From a virus, in IMG/VR virus record IMGVR_UViG_3300042886_000261, positions 42,751 to 106,750 of that record: a stretch of DNA of 64,000 nucleotides. One strand, written 5' to 3'. Below the pieces are notes generated by a model that was not told the origin of the DNA, searched no databases, and saw only the letters and a program-made list of their open reading frames with translations. Positions 8,398-18,200 of this stretch are shown in pieces. Made by a program: the position numbers and the translations under genes. Position 1 is the stretch's first letter. Each line of letters opens with the position of its first letter.

Positions 8398-8454
8398 TAA
8401 AAGCATAAAACTGTTTCCCATAAAAAGGAGCATAAACACAATTAAAACAAATAT

Positions 8455-8480
8455 AAAGCGGTGTAAAAGCCGCTTTTTTT
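8455..8480 (+). terminator. Intrinsic terminator after MoxR gene
   Basis: AAAGCGG (8455-8461) pairs perfectly with CCGCTTT (8470-8476) across an 8-base loop and is followed by T residues to 8480. The 57 bases between the MoxR stop and this stem hold no gene. The next ATG is at 8494, too close for an obvious promoter. Confidence 0.85.
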
Positions 8481-8493
8481 AAAATTAAATTAT

Positions 8494-9747
8494 ATGAAAG
8501 AGACATTATTTATAGAGATGGAGATTGCAAATGGTGATTGGTATGATAATCATGATATAAACTCTTTATCTTTTAGGTTTGATATAGATACTAAAATATG
8601 TGATTTTGATAATGTGAATGATAATAAAATATTTAACACAGTATCAACAGGTTATATACCTACATTAAATGATAAATTATATTTTGCAAAAGGAGTTAAT
8701 ATTCCAAGAGTAAAACTTAAAAATCTTGCAAAAGATTACAAAATTAAATCTACTACTAATTTAACAGATGCATCAGCAATTTTTGTTTCAGAAAATAGTA
8801 ATTCAAAATACACAACTTGTCAATGGACATATACTGTTGATACTGTTGAGTTTAAACAATATTTTGAAAATTATTTAGCTTTAAACTTAGGTGATGATTA
8901 TTATAATCAAAAAGTAATAGATGCATTAGAATTTTATACTGAAGAATCAATTGGAGTTTCATATAATACAAGAGGTTTTCTTGAAAGTTCACATATTCCA
9001 TTTAGATTAACATCTGGTACTAGTTATTCTTCTAAAAGATATAATAAAATACAAGATGAATATCTTAGTGCTTATAATGAAATAAATAATTCAACTCTAC
9101 CAGTATATGATGAATCAGAATTACTAAAACACCTTAATGGAAATGAGGCATTAGGTATTGATTCTGATATGTATGATAGCTTGTGTGAAATGTTTAATAG
9201 TTCTGATACTGATAATCACACAATGGCTATGGAAATCATGGCTAATTCAAATTTTGAAGACAGTGTGTTATATCTTAGTTTACTATTTTATTCATACTCT
9301 GGTCAAATGCAGCAATGTAGAAGTAAAGGACATGTAAATTTTAAATCATTATTATCTCTAATGACATTACCAAGTTCATATTTTAGAATGAATATTGATG
9401 ATGTTATGGATAAACTGAAAAAGCATAAACAATTAACTAAAGAAAATGTTGACATAGTGCTAAAGCTCCACGGGGATGATATAACTGATGGAGGTAATTC
9501 TTTATATTTTAGAGTAAAAACTATTACTTTATGTACTGAATATCTTGAAGTTATGGATTTTAATTATACTTTTGTAGTGCAAGAAGATTTTGTTGCATCA
9601 TCCCCAGAAATTGAATTACCTGATTTAGAAGAAGAAGCAGTTGTTGCATCTATTGCAACAGAACCTGAAAAGATAGATAAAGTCTTAATTGACTTTGATA
9701 ATGTGAATCTAGAATTAAAAACAAACACTGATGGCTATTTCTTATAA
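8494..9747 (+). CDS. Unknown 417-residue protein
   Basis: A soluble, acidic, Asn/Asp-rich protein not recognised. The first half is beta-rich and aromatic. Residues about 228-270 contain LCEMFNSSDTDNHTMAMEIM and a hydrophobic helix that match the 135-residue protein at 5621-6028, so this is a larger protein carrying the same module. The end is acidic (ELPDLEEEAVVAS; IDFDNVNLEL). Its last 17 bases overlap the nuclease gene, so the two are likely translated together. Confidence 0.6.
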   Translation: MKETLFIEMEIANGDWYDNHDINSLSFRFDIDTKICDFDNVNDNKIFNTVSTGYIPTLNDKLYFAKGVNIPRVKLKNLAKDYKIKSTTNLTDASAIFVSENSNSKYTTCQWTYTVDTVEFKQYFENYLALNLGDDYYNQKVIDALEFYTEESIGVSYNTRGFLESSHIPFRLTSGTSYSSKRYNKIQDEYLSAYNEINNSTLPVYDESELLKHLNGNEALGIDSDMYDSLCEMFNSSDTDNHTMAMEIMANSNFEDSVLYLSLLFYSYSGQMQQCRSKGHVNFKSLLSLMTLPSSYFRMNIDDVMDKLKKHKQLTKENVDIVLKLHGDDITDGGNSLYFRVKTITLCTEYLEVMDFNYTFVVQEDFVASSPEIELPDLEEEAVVASIATEPEKIDKVLIDFDNVNLELKTNTDGYFL

Positions 9748-10738
9748 TGAAGAATTAAATCAATTTTATAATAGTGACTTTTATTTTAGTTACTCAAGTA
9801 TTAATAAGCTGCTGTATTCACCGGCAGCTTTTTATAGACACTATATCTTAAATCAAAGAGAAGATATGGTTGATGCTCATTTAGTAGCAGGGAAAGTAGT
9901 ACATTGTTTACTACTTGAACCAAAGAATTTTGATAAAGAATTCATAGTAATACCTGGTAATCTTCCAAAAGATAACAACAGGTTATTAGTAGATGAAGTC
10001 TTTAAGGTTTATCAATCACAACCTGATACTGATTTAACATTAACTGATTTCTCTGATTCAATAATTGATGTACTTGCAGGTATTAACTTGTATCAGTCAT
10101 TAAAAAATGATGAAGGTAGAATTGCAAAAATGACAACTGAACAGAATATGCAGTACTTTGAATTTTTAAAAGTAAAGCAAGGTAAAACTATTGTGGATCA
10201 AACCACACTAGACACAGCAAAAGAATCTGTAGAGTTATTAAGAAAGCATCCAATTGTGAGTGAGTTGATGCAACTTAATGGTGATATAGATGAGAATGTT
10301 AAGATCTTTAATGAAGAAGGTGTACAGATAAAATCAAGTAAGTATAAATTTGGTTTTAAAGGTATCTTAGATAATGTAGTCATGGACTATAATACTAAGA
10401 CTTTATTTATTAATGACTTAAAAACAACTGGTAAACCTATTCAGGATTTTCCAGACTCAGTGCAATATTATAAATATTGGATACAGGCCGTCATGTATAA
10501 ACAGTTGAGTTTGGGTAAATATCTTAAAGGTTTACCTGATATGGCTGAATGGAAAATTGTTATTACTTTTATTGTGATTGATAAAGCTAATTTAATTTAT
10601 CCTTTTCAAGTATCAACAGAAACATTAAAGGTGTGGGAAGAAAATTTTAAAGAGATATTGACAGTTGTAGACTATCATTATACTAATAAGGATTTTACTC
10701 TTCCATATCAATTAGCAACCGGTAATGTAAAACTATAA
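9731..10738 (+). CDS. PD-(D/E)XK exonuclease, RecB/YqaJ-like
   Basis: A 335-residue nuclease of the PDDEXK superfamily (close to the phage family PF12684/DUF3799). YFSYSSINKLLYSPAAFY near residues 18-33 and HLVAGKVVHCLL near 52 are the usual N-terminal helices. The active site is formed by GFKGILDNVV near 212-221 (Asp), INDLKTTGK near 229-237 (DxK) and the late QAVMYK motif near 255. These enzymes resect DNA ends in phage recombination together with an ssDNA-annealing or Sak-type protein; a Sak4-like ATPase is encoded at the start of the window. All catalytic positions appear present. Confidence 0.8.
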   Translation: MAISYNEELNQFYNSDFYFSYSSINKLLYSPAAFYRHYILNQREDMVDAHLVAGKVVHCLLLEPKNFDKEFIVIPGNLPKDNNRLLVDEVFKVYQSQPDTDLTLTDFSDSIIDVLAGINLYQSLKNDEGRIAKMTTEQNMQYFEFLKVKQGKTIVDQTTLDTAKESVELLRKHPIVSELMQLNGDIDENVKIFNEEGVQIKSSKYKFGFKGILDNVVMDYNTKTLFINDLKTTGKPIQDFPDSVQYYKYWIQAVMYKQLSLGKYLKGLPDMAEWKIVITFIVIDKANLIYPFQVSTETLKVWEENFKEILTVVDYHYTNKDFTLPYQLATGNVKL

Positions 10739-10743
10739 CAATT

Positions 10744-11313
10744 ATGAGTATTAGTGCGCTTTATAAAAATTACTTTCAAAAATCCAAGATATTTGTATAT
10801 CCACTCTTGGGCATTAAAAAAGGTTCAAGTGTTACTCCAGTTCAAACATATTTTGGCTGGAATGATTATGTAAAACCTGAGGATATGAAATTAGTAGCAA
10901 TTTTTCATGAAAGAAAAGATCAAGATTATCTGAATTTTGAGAAAAATGTACTATTAAAACACAATAGACTAAGTGATTATATTAAACTGAATGATACTGA
11001 GGTATTATATACATTTGATTTTTCTGACATGAAAGATGATTGGATGCATTTAATCAATGGTAAATACAGTAAGATGAATCCTACAGTTAAGCGCAAAATA
11101 AGAGACCATTTTGATAAGAATGGCAGCAATTTCATGTATATGGATAGTTTTTTATTTCCTGAAAAGTATTTTAATATTTATTCTGAGTTACTTGGTATAT
11201 CAGAAGAGACATTAAGAGATGTAGGAGAATTATGTACTATACCAGACATGGAAAAAGAAATATTAATAGTAAATGTAGAAGAATTACAAAAGTTAAATAA
11301 AGATTTAAAATAA
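10744..11313 (+). CDS. Hypothetical protein in replication block
   Basis: A 189-residue protein not recognised. It is aromatic-rich at the start (LYKNYFQKSKIFVYPLLG; TPVQTYFGWNDY), charged in the middle, and ends with a helix rich in Glu and Lys. It sits between the PD-(D/E)XK nuclease and the polymerase, 5 bases after the former, so a replication or recombination accessory role is plausible but unproven. Confidence 0.55.
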   Translation: MSISALYKNYFQKSKIFVYPLLGIKKGSSVTPVQTYFGWNDYVKPEDMKLVAIFHERKDQDYLNFEKNVLLKHNRLSDYIKLNDTEVLYTFDFSDMKDDWMHLINGKYSKMNPTVKRKIRDHFDKNGSNFMYMDSFLFPEKYFNIYSELLGISEETLRDVGELCTIPDMEKEILIVNVEELQKLNKDLK

Positions 11314-11318
11314 AAATT

Positions 11319-11705
11319 ATGACAGGAGAAAACACAATGACATTAATTAGTTCAGAATGGAATGGTCACAGTACATTTAGAATGATACCAGTATCTAATG
11401 ATTCACCTTATGTAGAATGTATTTATGATTTGACATCAGGGTTATTTGTTATTATAGGTAAAGTAACTAAAACTACATTACACATGTTACCAAAACTAGA
11501 TGAAAATGGAGACCCTACTGCTACTAAAGCATTGAGACCTAATGGTAGAAATGTAAAAGAAGAAAGAGTGTCAAGTGAAACATTTCAAGAGTACTACTTA
11601 GATAACAAGTTAGATATTAAAAATCTTATTAACTTTATAGGTATTAATTCTAAAGAGTTTGACTTTCAGACTACACTTGATAAAGCAGTACAACCTGCAA
11701 AATAA
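11319..11705 (+). CDS. Hypothetical protein upstream of DNA polymerase
   Basis: A 128-residue protein not recognised. Notable stretches are MTLISSEWNGHSTFRMIPV, VIIGKVTKTTLHMLPKLD and ALRPNGRNVKEERV. Two starts are possible: the ATG at 11319 and an in-frame ATG at 11337. A rare Shine-Dalgarno-like AGGAG lies at 11324-11328, inside the longer form and well placed for the second ATG, so the shorter form may be the real product. An intrinsic terminator follows the stop codon. Confidence 0.55.
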   Translation: MTGENTMTLISSEWNGHSTFRMIPVSNDSPYVECIYDLTSGLFVIIGKVTKTTLHMLPKLDENGDPTATKALRPNGRNVKEERVSSETFQEYYLDNKLDIKNLINFIGINSKEFDFQTTLDKAVQPAK

Positions 11706-11715
11706 TTAAATAATT

Positions 11716-11748
11716 CACAGAGTGTCATTACTGATGCTCTGTGTTTTT
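11716..11748 (+). terminator. Intrinsic terminator before DNA polymerase
   Basis: CACAGAG (11716-11722) pairs perfectly with CTCTGTG (11737-11743), loop 14 bases, followed by five T residues. The 37 bases from here to the polymerase ATG are A-rich and show no clear promoter. Confidence 0.82.
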
Positions 11749-11785
11749 AACTAAATAGGGGAAACAGCTTAACTGAATAATAAAT

Positions 11786-13786
11786 ATGGGAGAGATTACA
11801 AAAACACATTGGGTCATGGACCTAGAAACTCTTAGCAATTGCTTTATAGCTTGTTTTGAAAGTGTTAAATCAGATGAAAGATATGTATTTGTAATGCATG
11901 ATTTACAGAATGACTGGGATGAGTTTATTGCATTTTTAGAAAGAAATATATTATATGATGAATGGCATGTATCTTATAATGGATTAGGATTTGATGGTCA
12001 GATAACTGAATATATAATTCAGAATGCTGAAAGTTTATCTTATATGTCAGGTAGTGAGATTGCAGAATGGGTTTACAGTAAAGCACAACATGTAATCAAT
12101 AAGCAAAGTAATGGAGAATTTCTAGATTTTTATGAAAAGACTATGAGTGTTAAGCAAGTAGATGTCTTTAAGTTAAATCATTGGGATAATCCTGCTAAAA
12201 GAAGCTCACTAAAGTGGATTCAGTATAGTATGGATTGGGAAAGCATACAGGATATGCCTATACACCATACTACCAAAGTGACCACATTTGATCAGATTGA
12301 TGAGATAATTGGTTATTGTTGGAATGATGTAAAGTCAACTAAGCGTATAATGATGCTTAGTAAAAGTCAAATTGCTTTAAGGAAAACATTAACTGAGGAG
12401 TATAATATTCCTTTATTCAGTGCATCTGAGCCAAGAATTAGTAAAGAGTTATTTTTACATTTCTTGAGTGAGAGTACTGGTATTAAAAAGTATGACTTAA
12501 GACAATTAAGAACTAAAAGAGAAAGTATTACAGTAAAAGATATAATACTTGATTATACTGAATTTAAAACTGCAACATTTCAAAAACTATTAACAAGATT
12601 TAATGAAATAATTGTATATCCAGAAAACACAAAAGGAGGATTTAAATATAGTCTGAACTATAAAGGTGTTAAAACTGATTTTGGTTTAGGTGGTATTCAT
12701 GGTGCAAGGAAGAGTGGTATATATGAGTCTAGTAAGGATGTTATTATTATGTCAAGTGATGTAGTATCATATTATCCCAACTTAGCAATCAGAAATGGTT
12801 GGTCTCCAGCACATTTACCAAAAGCAGAATTTTGTGAGTTATATGAATGGTTCTTTAATGAAAGAAAAAAGATAAGTAAAAAAGATGTAAGGAATTATGT
12901 ATATAAGATTATTCTTAATTCAACTTATGGATTAAGTAATGATGCTAATAGTTTTCTGTATGACCCAGAGTTTACTATGCAAATTACAATTAATGGCCAG
13001 TTAAGTTTATGCATGCTATATGAGATGATATGTGAGGAGATTCCTGATGCATATCCTTTGATGCAAAATACTGATGGTCTAGAAACTATTATACCTAGAG
13101 AATATCAAGATAAGTATCTAGAGATTTGCAATAGATGGGAAAAGATAACTAATCTTCAATTAGAACATGATACTTATAGTAAAATGATTCTTGGAGATGT
13201 AAATAACTACATAGCAATACATGATTATAAACTTGTTGATAAAGATAGATATAATGAAATGAAGCAAGAGAATCCGCATTATCTTTTTAAAGAAGGAAAT
13301 GGTACGTTCTATTATGCTGCAACTAAGTGTAAAGGTAGATTTGAGTTTAATAATCTGGCCTTACATAAGAATAAAAGTTTTTTAATTATACCAAGAGCAA
13401 TATATTATCATTTTGTACACGGTATTAAACCTGAAGCTTTTCTACTTACTCAGACTAATGTGTATGATTATTGTGGAGGAGTTAAGATAAAAGGTGACTG
13501 GGAATTTATTGAAGAAAAAATAGAAATGTCTGAATATTCAGCTACAAAACTACAGCAGACTATTAGATATTATATATCTGAGAAAGGGTCTAAAATTATT
13601 AAGACAAATAAAACTGATGGTAGAAAGATACAAGTTGAAAGTGGTAAGTGGATGCAAACTGTATTCATTAACTATGTAGAGAAACCTTTTGATGAATATT
13701 TAATTAATAAGCAATTCTATTTACAGAAAATCAATAAAGAAATTAACCAGTTAGCACCAAATAGTAATCAATTAAAATTATTTTAA
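11786..13786 (+). CDS. DNA polymerase, family B
   Basis: A 666-residue family B DNA polymerase with 3'-5' exonuclease. The exonuclease motif WVMDLETL lies near residues 8-15, with YNGLGFDGQ near 69 and YCWNDVKST near 178 as further exonuclease motifs. Polymerase motif A is SSDVVSYYPNLAI near 324-336, motif B is KIILNSTYGLS near 373-383, and motif C is QNTDGLE near 427, where Asp-Gly replaces the common Asp-Thr-Asp arrangement. The short length and motif style resemble phage PolB enzymes of the protein-primed type, but the adjacent primase argues for RNA priming. This is the replicative enzyme of the block. Confidence 0.88.
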   Translation: MGEITKTHWVMDLETLSNCFIACFESVKSDERYVFVMHDLQNDWDEFIAFLERNILYDEWHVSYNGLGFDGQITEYIIQNAESLSYMSGSEIAEWVYSKAQHVINKQSNGEFLDFYEKTMSVKQVDVFKLNHWDNPAKRSSLKWIQYSMDWESIQDMPIHHTTKVTTFDQIDEIIGYCWNDVKSTKRIMMLSKSQIALRKTLTEEYNIPLFSASEPRISKELFLHFLSESTGIKKYDLRQLRTKRESITVKDIILDYTEFKTATFQKLLTRFNEIIVYPENTKGGFKYSLNYKGVKTDFGLGGIHGARKSGIYESSKDVIIMSSDVVSYYPNLAIRNGWSPAHLPKAEFCELYEWFFNERKKISKKDVRNYVYKIILNSTYGLSNDANSFLYDPEFTMQITINGQLSLCMLYEMICEEIPDAYPLMQNTDGLETIIPREYQDKYLEICNRWEKITNLQLEHDTYSKMILGDVNNYIAIHDYKLVDKDRYNEMKQENPHYLFKEGNGTFYYAATKCKGRFEFNNLALHKNKSFLIIPRAIYYHFVHGIKPEAFLLTQTNVYDYCGGVKIKGDWEFIEEKIEMSEYSATKLQQTIRYYISEKGSKIIKTNKTDGRKIQVESGKWMQTVFINYVEKPFDEYLINKQFYLQKINKEINQLAPNSNQLKLF

Positions 13787-13787
13787 A

Positions 13788-14978
13788 ATGGCAATAAGAA
13801 CTAAAGACTGCACAAAAGAATATTTAACTAGTGTAGCATTACCAAATCATGCAGAGTCATATACTGTTATCTCACATGAATTTATTATTAATCATACCAT
13901 GGAGCAATTAACTCTCCATGGTTTTACTGTAGAGAAAGAGACATACAGATCTAATTCTGATGGCTCTATTGCTCAAGGCATATATTATATTAACTATGAT
14001 AAAGATCCTGAGATAGGATTAATGTTTGCATGGTCTAATAGTTATAATAAACTAATGAGATTTAAGTGTGCAATGGGAGGTTATGTATTTATATGTATGA
14101 ATGGTATAGTATCCGGAGATATGGGTTCATATGGAAGAAAACATCTTGGAACTGCAGACACTGAAACTGTCAAAGCAATCATTGAGCAAATTAGTAATGC
14201 AGATATATACTTTGACAGAATTGTAGCTGATAAAGATACAATGAAGAAAATTACTATTACTGAAAGAAAACAAGCTGAATTATTGGGTATATTATACGCA
14301 GAGTATGAACTTCTTACTAATGAGCAGATAAGTATTGTAAAACAACAAATGGATAAACCAAGTTATGACTACAACTGTGAGATAAATTCATTGTGGGCAT
14401 TCTATAATCATGTTACTTATGCATTGAAAAAATCACATCCTAGAGACTGGATGGATGACCAGAGAAAATTTCACTGGTTTGTTGCATTTGAATTTGATTT
14501 AGCTAACTTTATTGAAGGTGCTGAATTAGTTCCTGTAGATCAATTAGAGTTAAACTATGGGCAACCTGAGAATCAGTTAAATATTCTTACTGAAATAGAA
14601 AAAGCTGAAGAAGAAGCTGAGTTATTACAAGTTGTTGAAGAAAGAGAAAAAGCTGAAAGAGATGTTGTATGGTATGAGGATCCAGCAGGTAATACTTTTG
14701 AAGCACCTATAGTAGAAACTCAAGTAGAAAGACTATCTTTAGATGATATTATTATCAGGATACCAAATGCTGAGAAAAAAGCACTTGAAGCAACACTTGA
14801 AGTAGAAGAGGTTAAACCTGCTGAAGCTAAAGAACTTATACAGTTACAAGAAAAGTTAGATAAAAGAGAAATTGAAGTTATAGCAAAAAATATATTAGAT
14901 GATGATGATTTTAATTTTGATCTTGATTTTGATGATGCTAATAAAGATGACACATTAGGAGGAGAATTCTTCTTATAA
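13788..14978 (+). CDS. Possible DUF932-like protein with acidic tail
   Basis: A 396-residue protein starting one base after the polymerase stop. Residues 70-125 (GLMFAWSNSYNKLMRFKCAMGG, split by a short gap from FICMNGIVSGD) and the later NSLWAFYNHVTYALKK near 203 resemble phage/plasmid proteins of the DUF932 family; this match is tentative. The last third is low-complexity Glu/Lys/Ala helix, then an Asp/Phe-rich acidic tail (DDDDFNFDLDFDD). Such a tail, like that of the ssDNA-binding protein, suggests competition for or docking onto DNA-binding partners. It is the last gene of the rightward block. Confidence 0.55.
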   Translation: MAIRTKDCTKEYLTSVALPNHAESYTVISHEFIINHTMEQLTLHGFTVEKETYRSNSDGSIAQGIYYINYDKDPEIGLMFAWSNSYNKLMRFKCAMGGYVFICMNGIVSGDMGSYGRKHLGTADTETVKAIIEQISNADIYFDRIVADKDTMKKITITERKQAELLGILYAEYELLTNEQISIVKQQMDKPSYDYNCEINSLWAFYNHVTYALKKSHPRDWMDDQRKFHWFVAFEFDLANFIEGAELVPVDQLELNYGQPENQLNILTEIEKAEEEAELLQVVEEREKAERDVVWYEDPAGNTFEAPIVETQVERLSLDDIIIRIPNAEKKALEATLEVEEVKPAEAKELIQLQEKLDKREIEVIAKNILDDDDFNFDLDFDDANKDDTLGGEFFL

Positions 14979-15022
14979 AGACACTTGCTCCAAGGGAGTA
15001 TAGTTAAACAAATATATCAATT

Positions 15023-15050
15023 AAGGGATGCAGAAATGTGTCCCTTTTTT
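15023..15050 (+). terminator. Intrinsic terminator 1 ending the rightward block
   Basis: AAGGGATGCA pairs with TGTGTCCCTT (two G-U pairs) around a GAAA tetraloop, followed by T residues to 15050. It lies 45 bases after the last rightward gene. Confidence 0.85.
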
Positions 15051-15089
15051 AAACTTGATATATTTAAATTAAAAAGATTTAAACTTATA

Positions 15090-15122
15090 GGAGAGGGCCA
15101 CAACGGCTCTCTCCTTTTTTTT
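15090..15122 (+). terminator. Intrinsic terminator 2 ending the rightward block
   Basis: GGAGAGGGCC (15090-15099) pairs with GGCTCTCTCC (15105-15114), loop of 5 bases, followed by eight T residues. It is the strongest terminator here, placed in series behind the first and touching the 3' end of the converging leftward transcription unit. On the - strand the hairpin lacks a good T tract. Confidence 0.9.
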
Positions 15123-15123
15123 C

Positions 15124-15258
15124 CTACTTGCCTTGACCTCTATATCCTTTTTTATAGAGCTTTGATTTCTTAAGCTTAGATGTACCATTCTTAGAGTGTA
15201 CACCTGGTCTTGATACTTTTGCTGAAGTACCTGCACTTCCTGTTGCTTTATTAGCCAT
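15124..15258 (-). CDS. Small basic protein, 44 residues
   Basis: The leftward frame from the ATG at 15258 encodes 44 residues: MANKATGSAGTSAKVSRPG at the start and KLYKKGYRGQGK at the end, closed by TAG. It is strongly basic (about twelve Lys/Arg, no acidic residue) and Gly/Ser-rich, so it should bind nucleic acid or acidic protein. It is the last gene of the virion block, 7 bases after the stop of the 1,105-residue protein. Codon use and spacing match its neighbours. I believe similar short basic proteins follow the giant genes in other crAss-like phages, but could not check. Confidence 0.7.
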   Translation of the reverse strand: MANKATGSAGTSAKVSRPGVHSKNGTSKLKKSKLYKKGYRGQGK

Positions 15259-15265
15259 TGTTAAT

Positions 15266-18200
15266 TTATTTTAATAGTGTAGATTTGAATGATTTAACTG
15301 CTGCTTCTGGAGTAAAGTTATATCCAGAGAAACCCATTAGTTTAAGAAAGTATGCCCAAGATTTATTATCACCTTTATTCCATACACCTTCTTTTCTTTG
15401 ATAATTTAATTTTTCAGGATCCCATGTTAGGAAAAATTGACTAACAAATTTTGTCATTCTTTCTACTGTACTAACCATAGCTGATGGAGATTTAACAGTA
15501 CGGTAAGCATCTTGAGGAGATATATATGCTGCAGTCTCAGATTGCATTCTAGATAATTCATATAGCATAAAGTTATATGCATATCCTTTTTTCTCATCAT
15601 CATCATCACCAAATGCATGCATTAATAACATTATAAAAGCAGTTGTTCCAAATATGATTACTGTTTCAGCCATTACTCTTTTAATTTGTGCTTTTTCAAA
15701 AGGAGTATATGTTGACCAGTTCTGCATCATGTTAAGTTTCATTTTAGATAAATCTTTTAACATTGTATTATAAAAAGTCATATAGTAACCTTCAGTTACA
15801 GCACCAAGTTCTTGATCTGCTTTAAGTCTTCCCCATCTTCTTTTATAACCAGGTAAAAGATGTTTTCTATACATGATAGCTAATCTACCTACTGAATATC
15901 TTTGTGCTGTACCTTTATCAAATTCATTATAAACCCCGTGTAATTTTTTACTTATTGCATGTATTCTATCTTGTAAATCAAGTTTCTTTTTATTAGTAAA
16001 ATCTGTATTTTTTTCAATTTCTTCAAGACCATATTTAGTATATGCTTCTAAAAGAGAAATTGTTTCTCCAGTATTAGTATCAGTAACTTTAGTTGCTTCC
16101 ATTAATGCAAACATTGCAGATACTTGTATCTCATGCTCACCAAAATGCTGATTAAAGAATAGTGTATCAGTTCTCATTAACTTAGCAAATACACTACCTG
16201 AAACATTTTTACCATACTGATCCTTATAGTTACCTTGTAATGCATCATAATGATTTACAAGATTACCTACTAGTGATTCAGCTGTTGGTTTACCAAAATC
16301 AGAAAGAAATGAGGTTAAGTTTTTTGCATAATACAATTTACCTTTTCTTAAATCTTTTTTGCTAAAAAATTCAGATGAGTTAGCTTCAATAATTAATTGG
16401 ATATTACCTTGTAAATTATTTGCCATACCTTTAAGTAAATCTGCAGCAATACTTGTTATAGCAGAATAACCTAATGCAAGATTTGTTAATTTACCCATAG
16501 AGTAATTCCCAAGTATCTCAGCATTTTGCATTTCATTATATAATTGCATATTTATAAATGCATCAACATGTCTTTTAGAATTTGCTTCACCTTGTTTTTT
16601 AATATTAGATTTAATTCCAAGTTTATTTGCAAGAGAATCTAATACAGCAACACCTTTAGAATTAGTTTCAGCAACTTCTCTATCTCCTATTATAGCTTTA
16701 AACATTGATGTTTCTGCTGAGATATTATTTACTGCTTCATATTTATTTGCCATTTGAGAGTAAAGTTCTACAGATCTTATTAAATCTAAACTTACTTCAT
16801 CAGCATCCATATCTTGAGTGTAGTATACAGGTATAAACTTTGCACCTTCATCAGCTAAATTTGAAAGATTAAAATCAGTTTCATCACCTCTTATAGATGT
16901 CACATCTTTAATTTTATCTTTTATAACACTTTTAATACTACTTCTTTCTATACTACGTTTATGTATTGATGGTAATATATAACCTCTTTTTTGAGCATCA
17001 GGTACCTTTTCTTGAGCATCAAGATATAGATTTAATAAAAATGAATGATATTCCCCTTTAGCATTTTTAGGTTTATCATTTTTATCATATAGTGCTTCCC
17101 ATTTTTTATTAAGATACATATCAGCTGGCTCACTAAATTCTTTCATATAAATCTTAGTACCATCTTTTTTAATCTGTAAAACAGATTTATGCCATTTATC
17201 ATAATCCTCTTGATTCCAAATACCATTATTTACTAATTTATTTTTTTCAAGCAGAATCTTATCAATTTCCTCATCACTTTTCTTTTGTGCATTTTTAGCA
17301 TACCAGTCTCTTAATATAGTAGATTTATTTGCTTCAAAATTAGAGTTTGCTATTATTTCTGCATCAGTTGGATTAGGTCCTAATTTAGTAGCACTATATA
17401 ATTTATTTTGTGCTTCATTATATTTATTAATATCATATTTTTGTACAAAAGCCATTCTTTTAGTAATTGTTGGCTCACCATTATTATTTTTACCATGAGA
17501 TATTAATTCTTCATATAATCCTTCATTAAATTTAGCTGGAGTATCTCTACTTTCTGATTGACTATCTTTATATTTTGTAAATTGCTTACCTGCAAGTTTT
17601 GCTATATCTATATCTAATTGTCTTGCTCCTTCAAATTCTGTTTTAATAGCTTTTGCAAATAACCCTAGTGAAGCATCTTCATTAGATATTAATGGGCCAA
17701 ACCAAAATTCTAAAGCACCTTCATCTCTAGATGCAAATTTTAACAATTCTTCCATTGACTCTTGAGTCTGTGTAAAAGATTGAAATTTAGCAATTCTTTC
17801 TGTTATAGCCTTAATTTTTTTATCATTAGGTTTTGCAGATGTTTTTTCAGCTTCTAATTTTTTTACTAATTCAACTAATTCTTTATTGATTGCATCATCT
17901 ATACTTAGTGATTTATAATTAAGTAAAAATGAGGCCATTAAAGGTATACCTTGTTTTATATATTGTTCTTTAACTGCTTTTCTTATTGAAATTGCATCTG
18001 TCAACATTTCTCTTATAGTCTTACCTGTTTTTTCAGAGACTTCTTCTTCTCCTTCTTTTGCAGTAAAGAAACTATATATGTCAGCTTTAGAGATTTCATC
18101 AAGAATATTATAACTATTAGCAAAAGTATTTAAATTAGTAAGTTCAACAATTCTATCTTTTTTAAACTTATCTGTACCATCATCTTTTTTATTAATGATA

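Noticed and set aside
14985-15173. A 62-codon rightward frame after the last early gene
   Set aside because: It runs through both intrinsic terminators and overlaps the leftward 44-residue gene; its sequence looks like translated hairpins.
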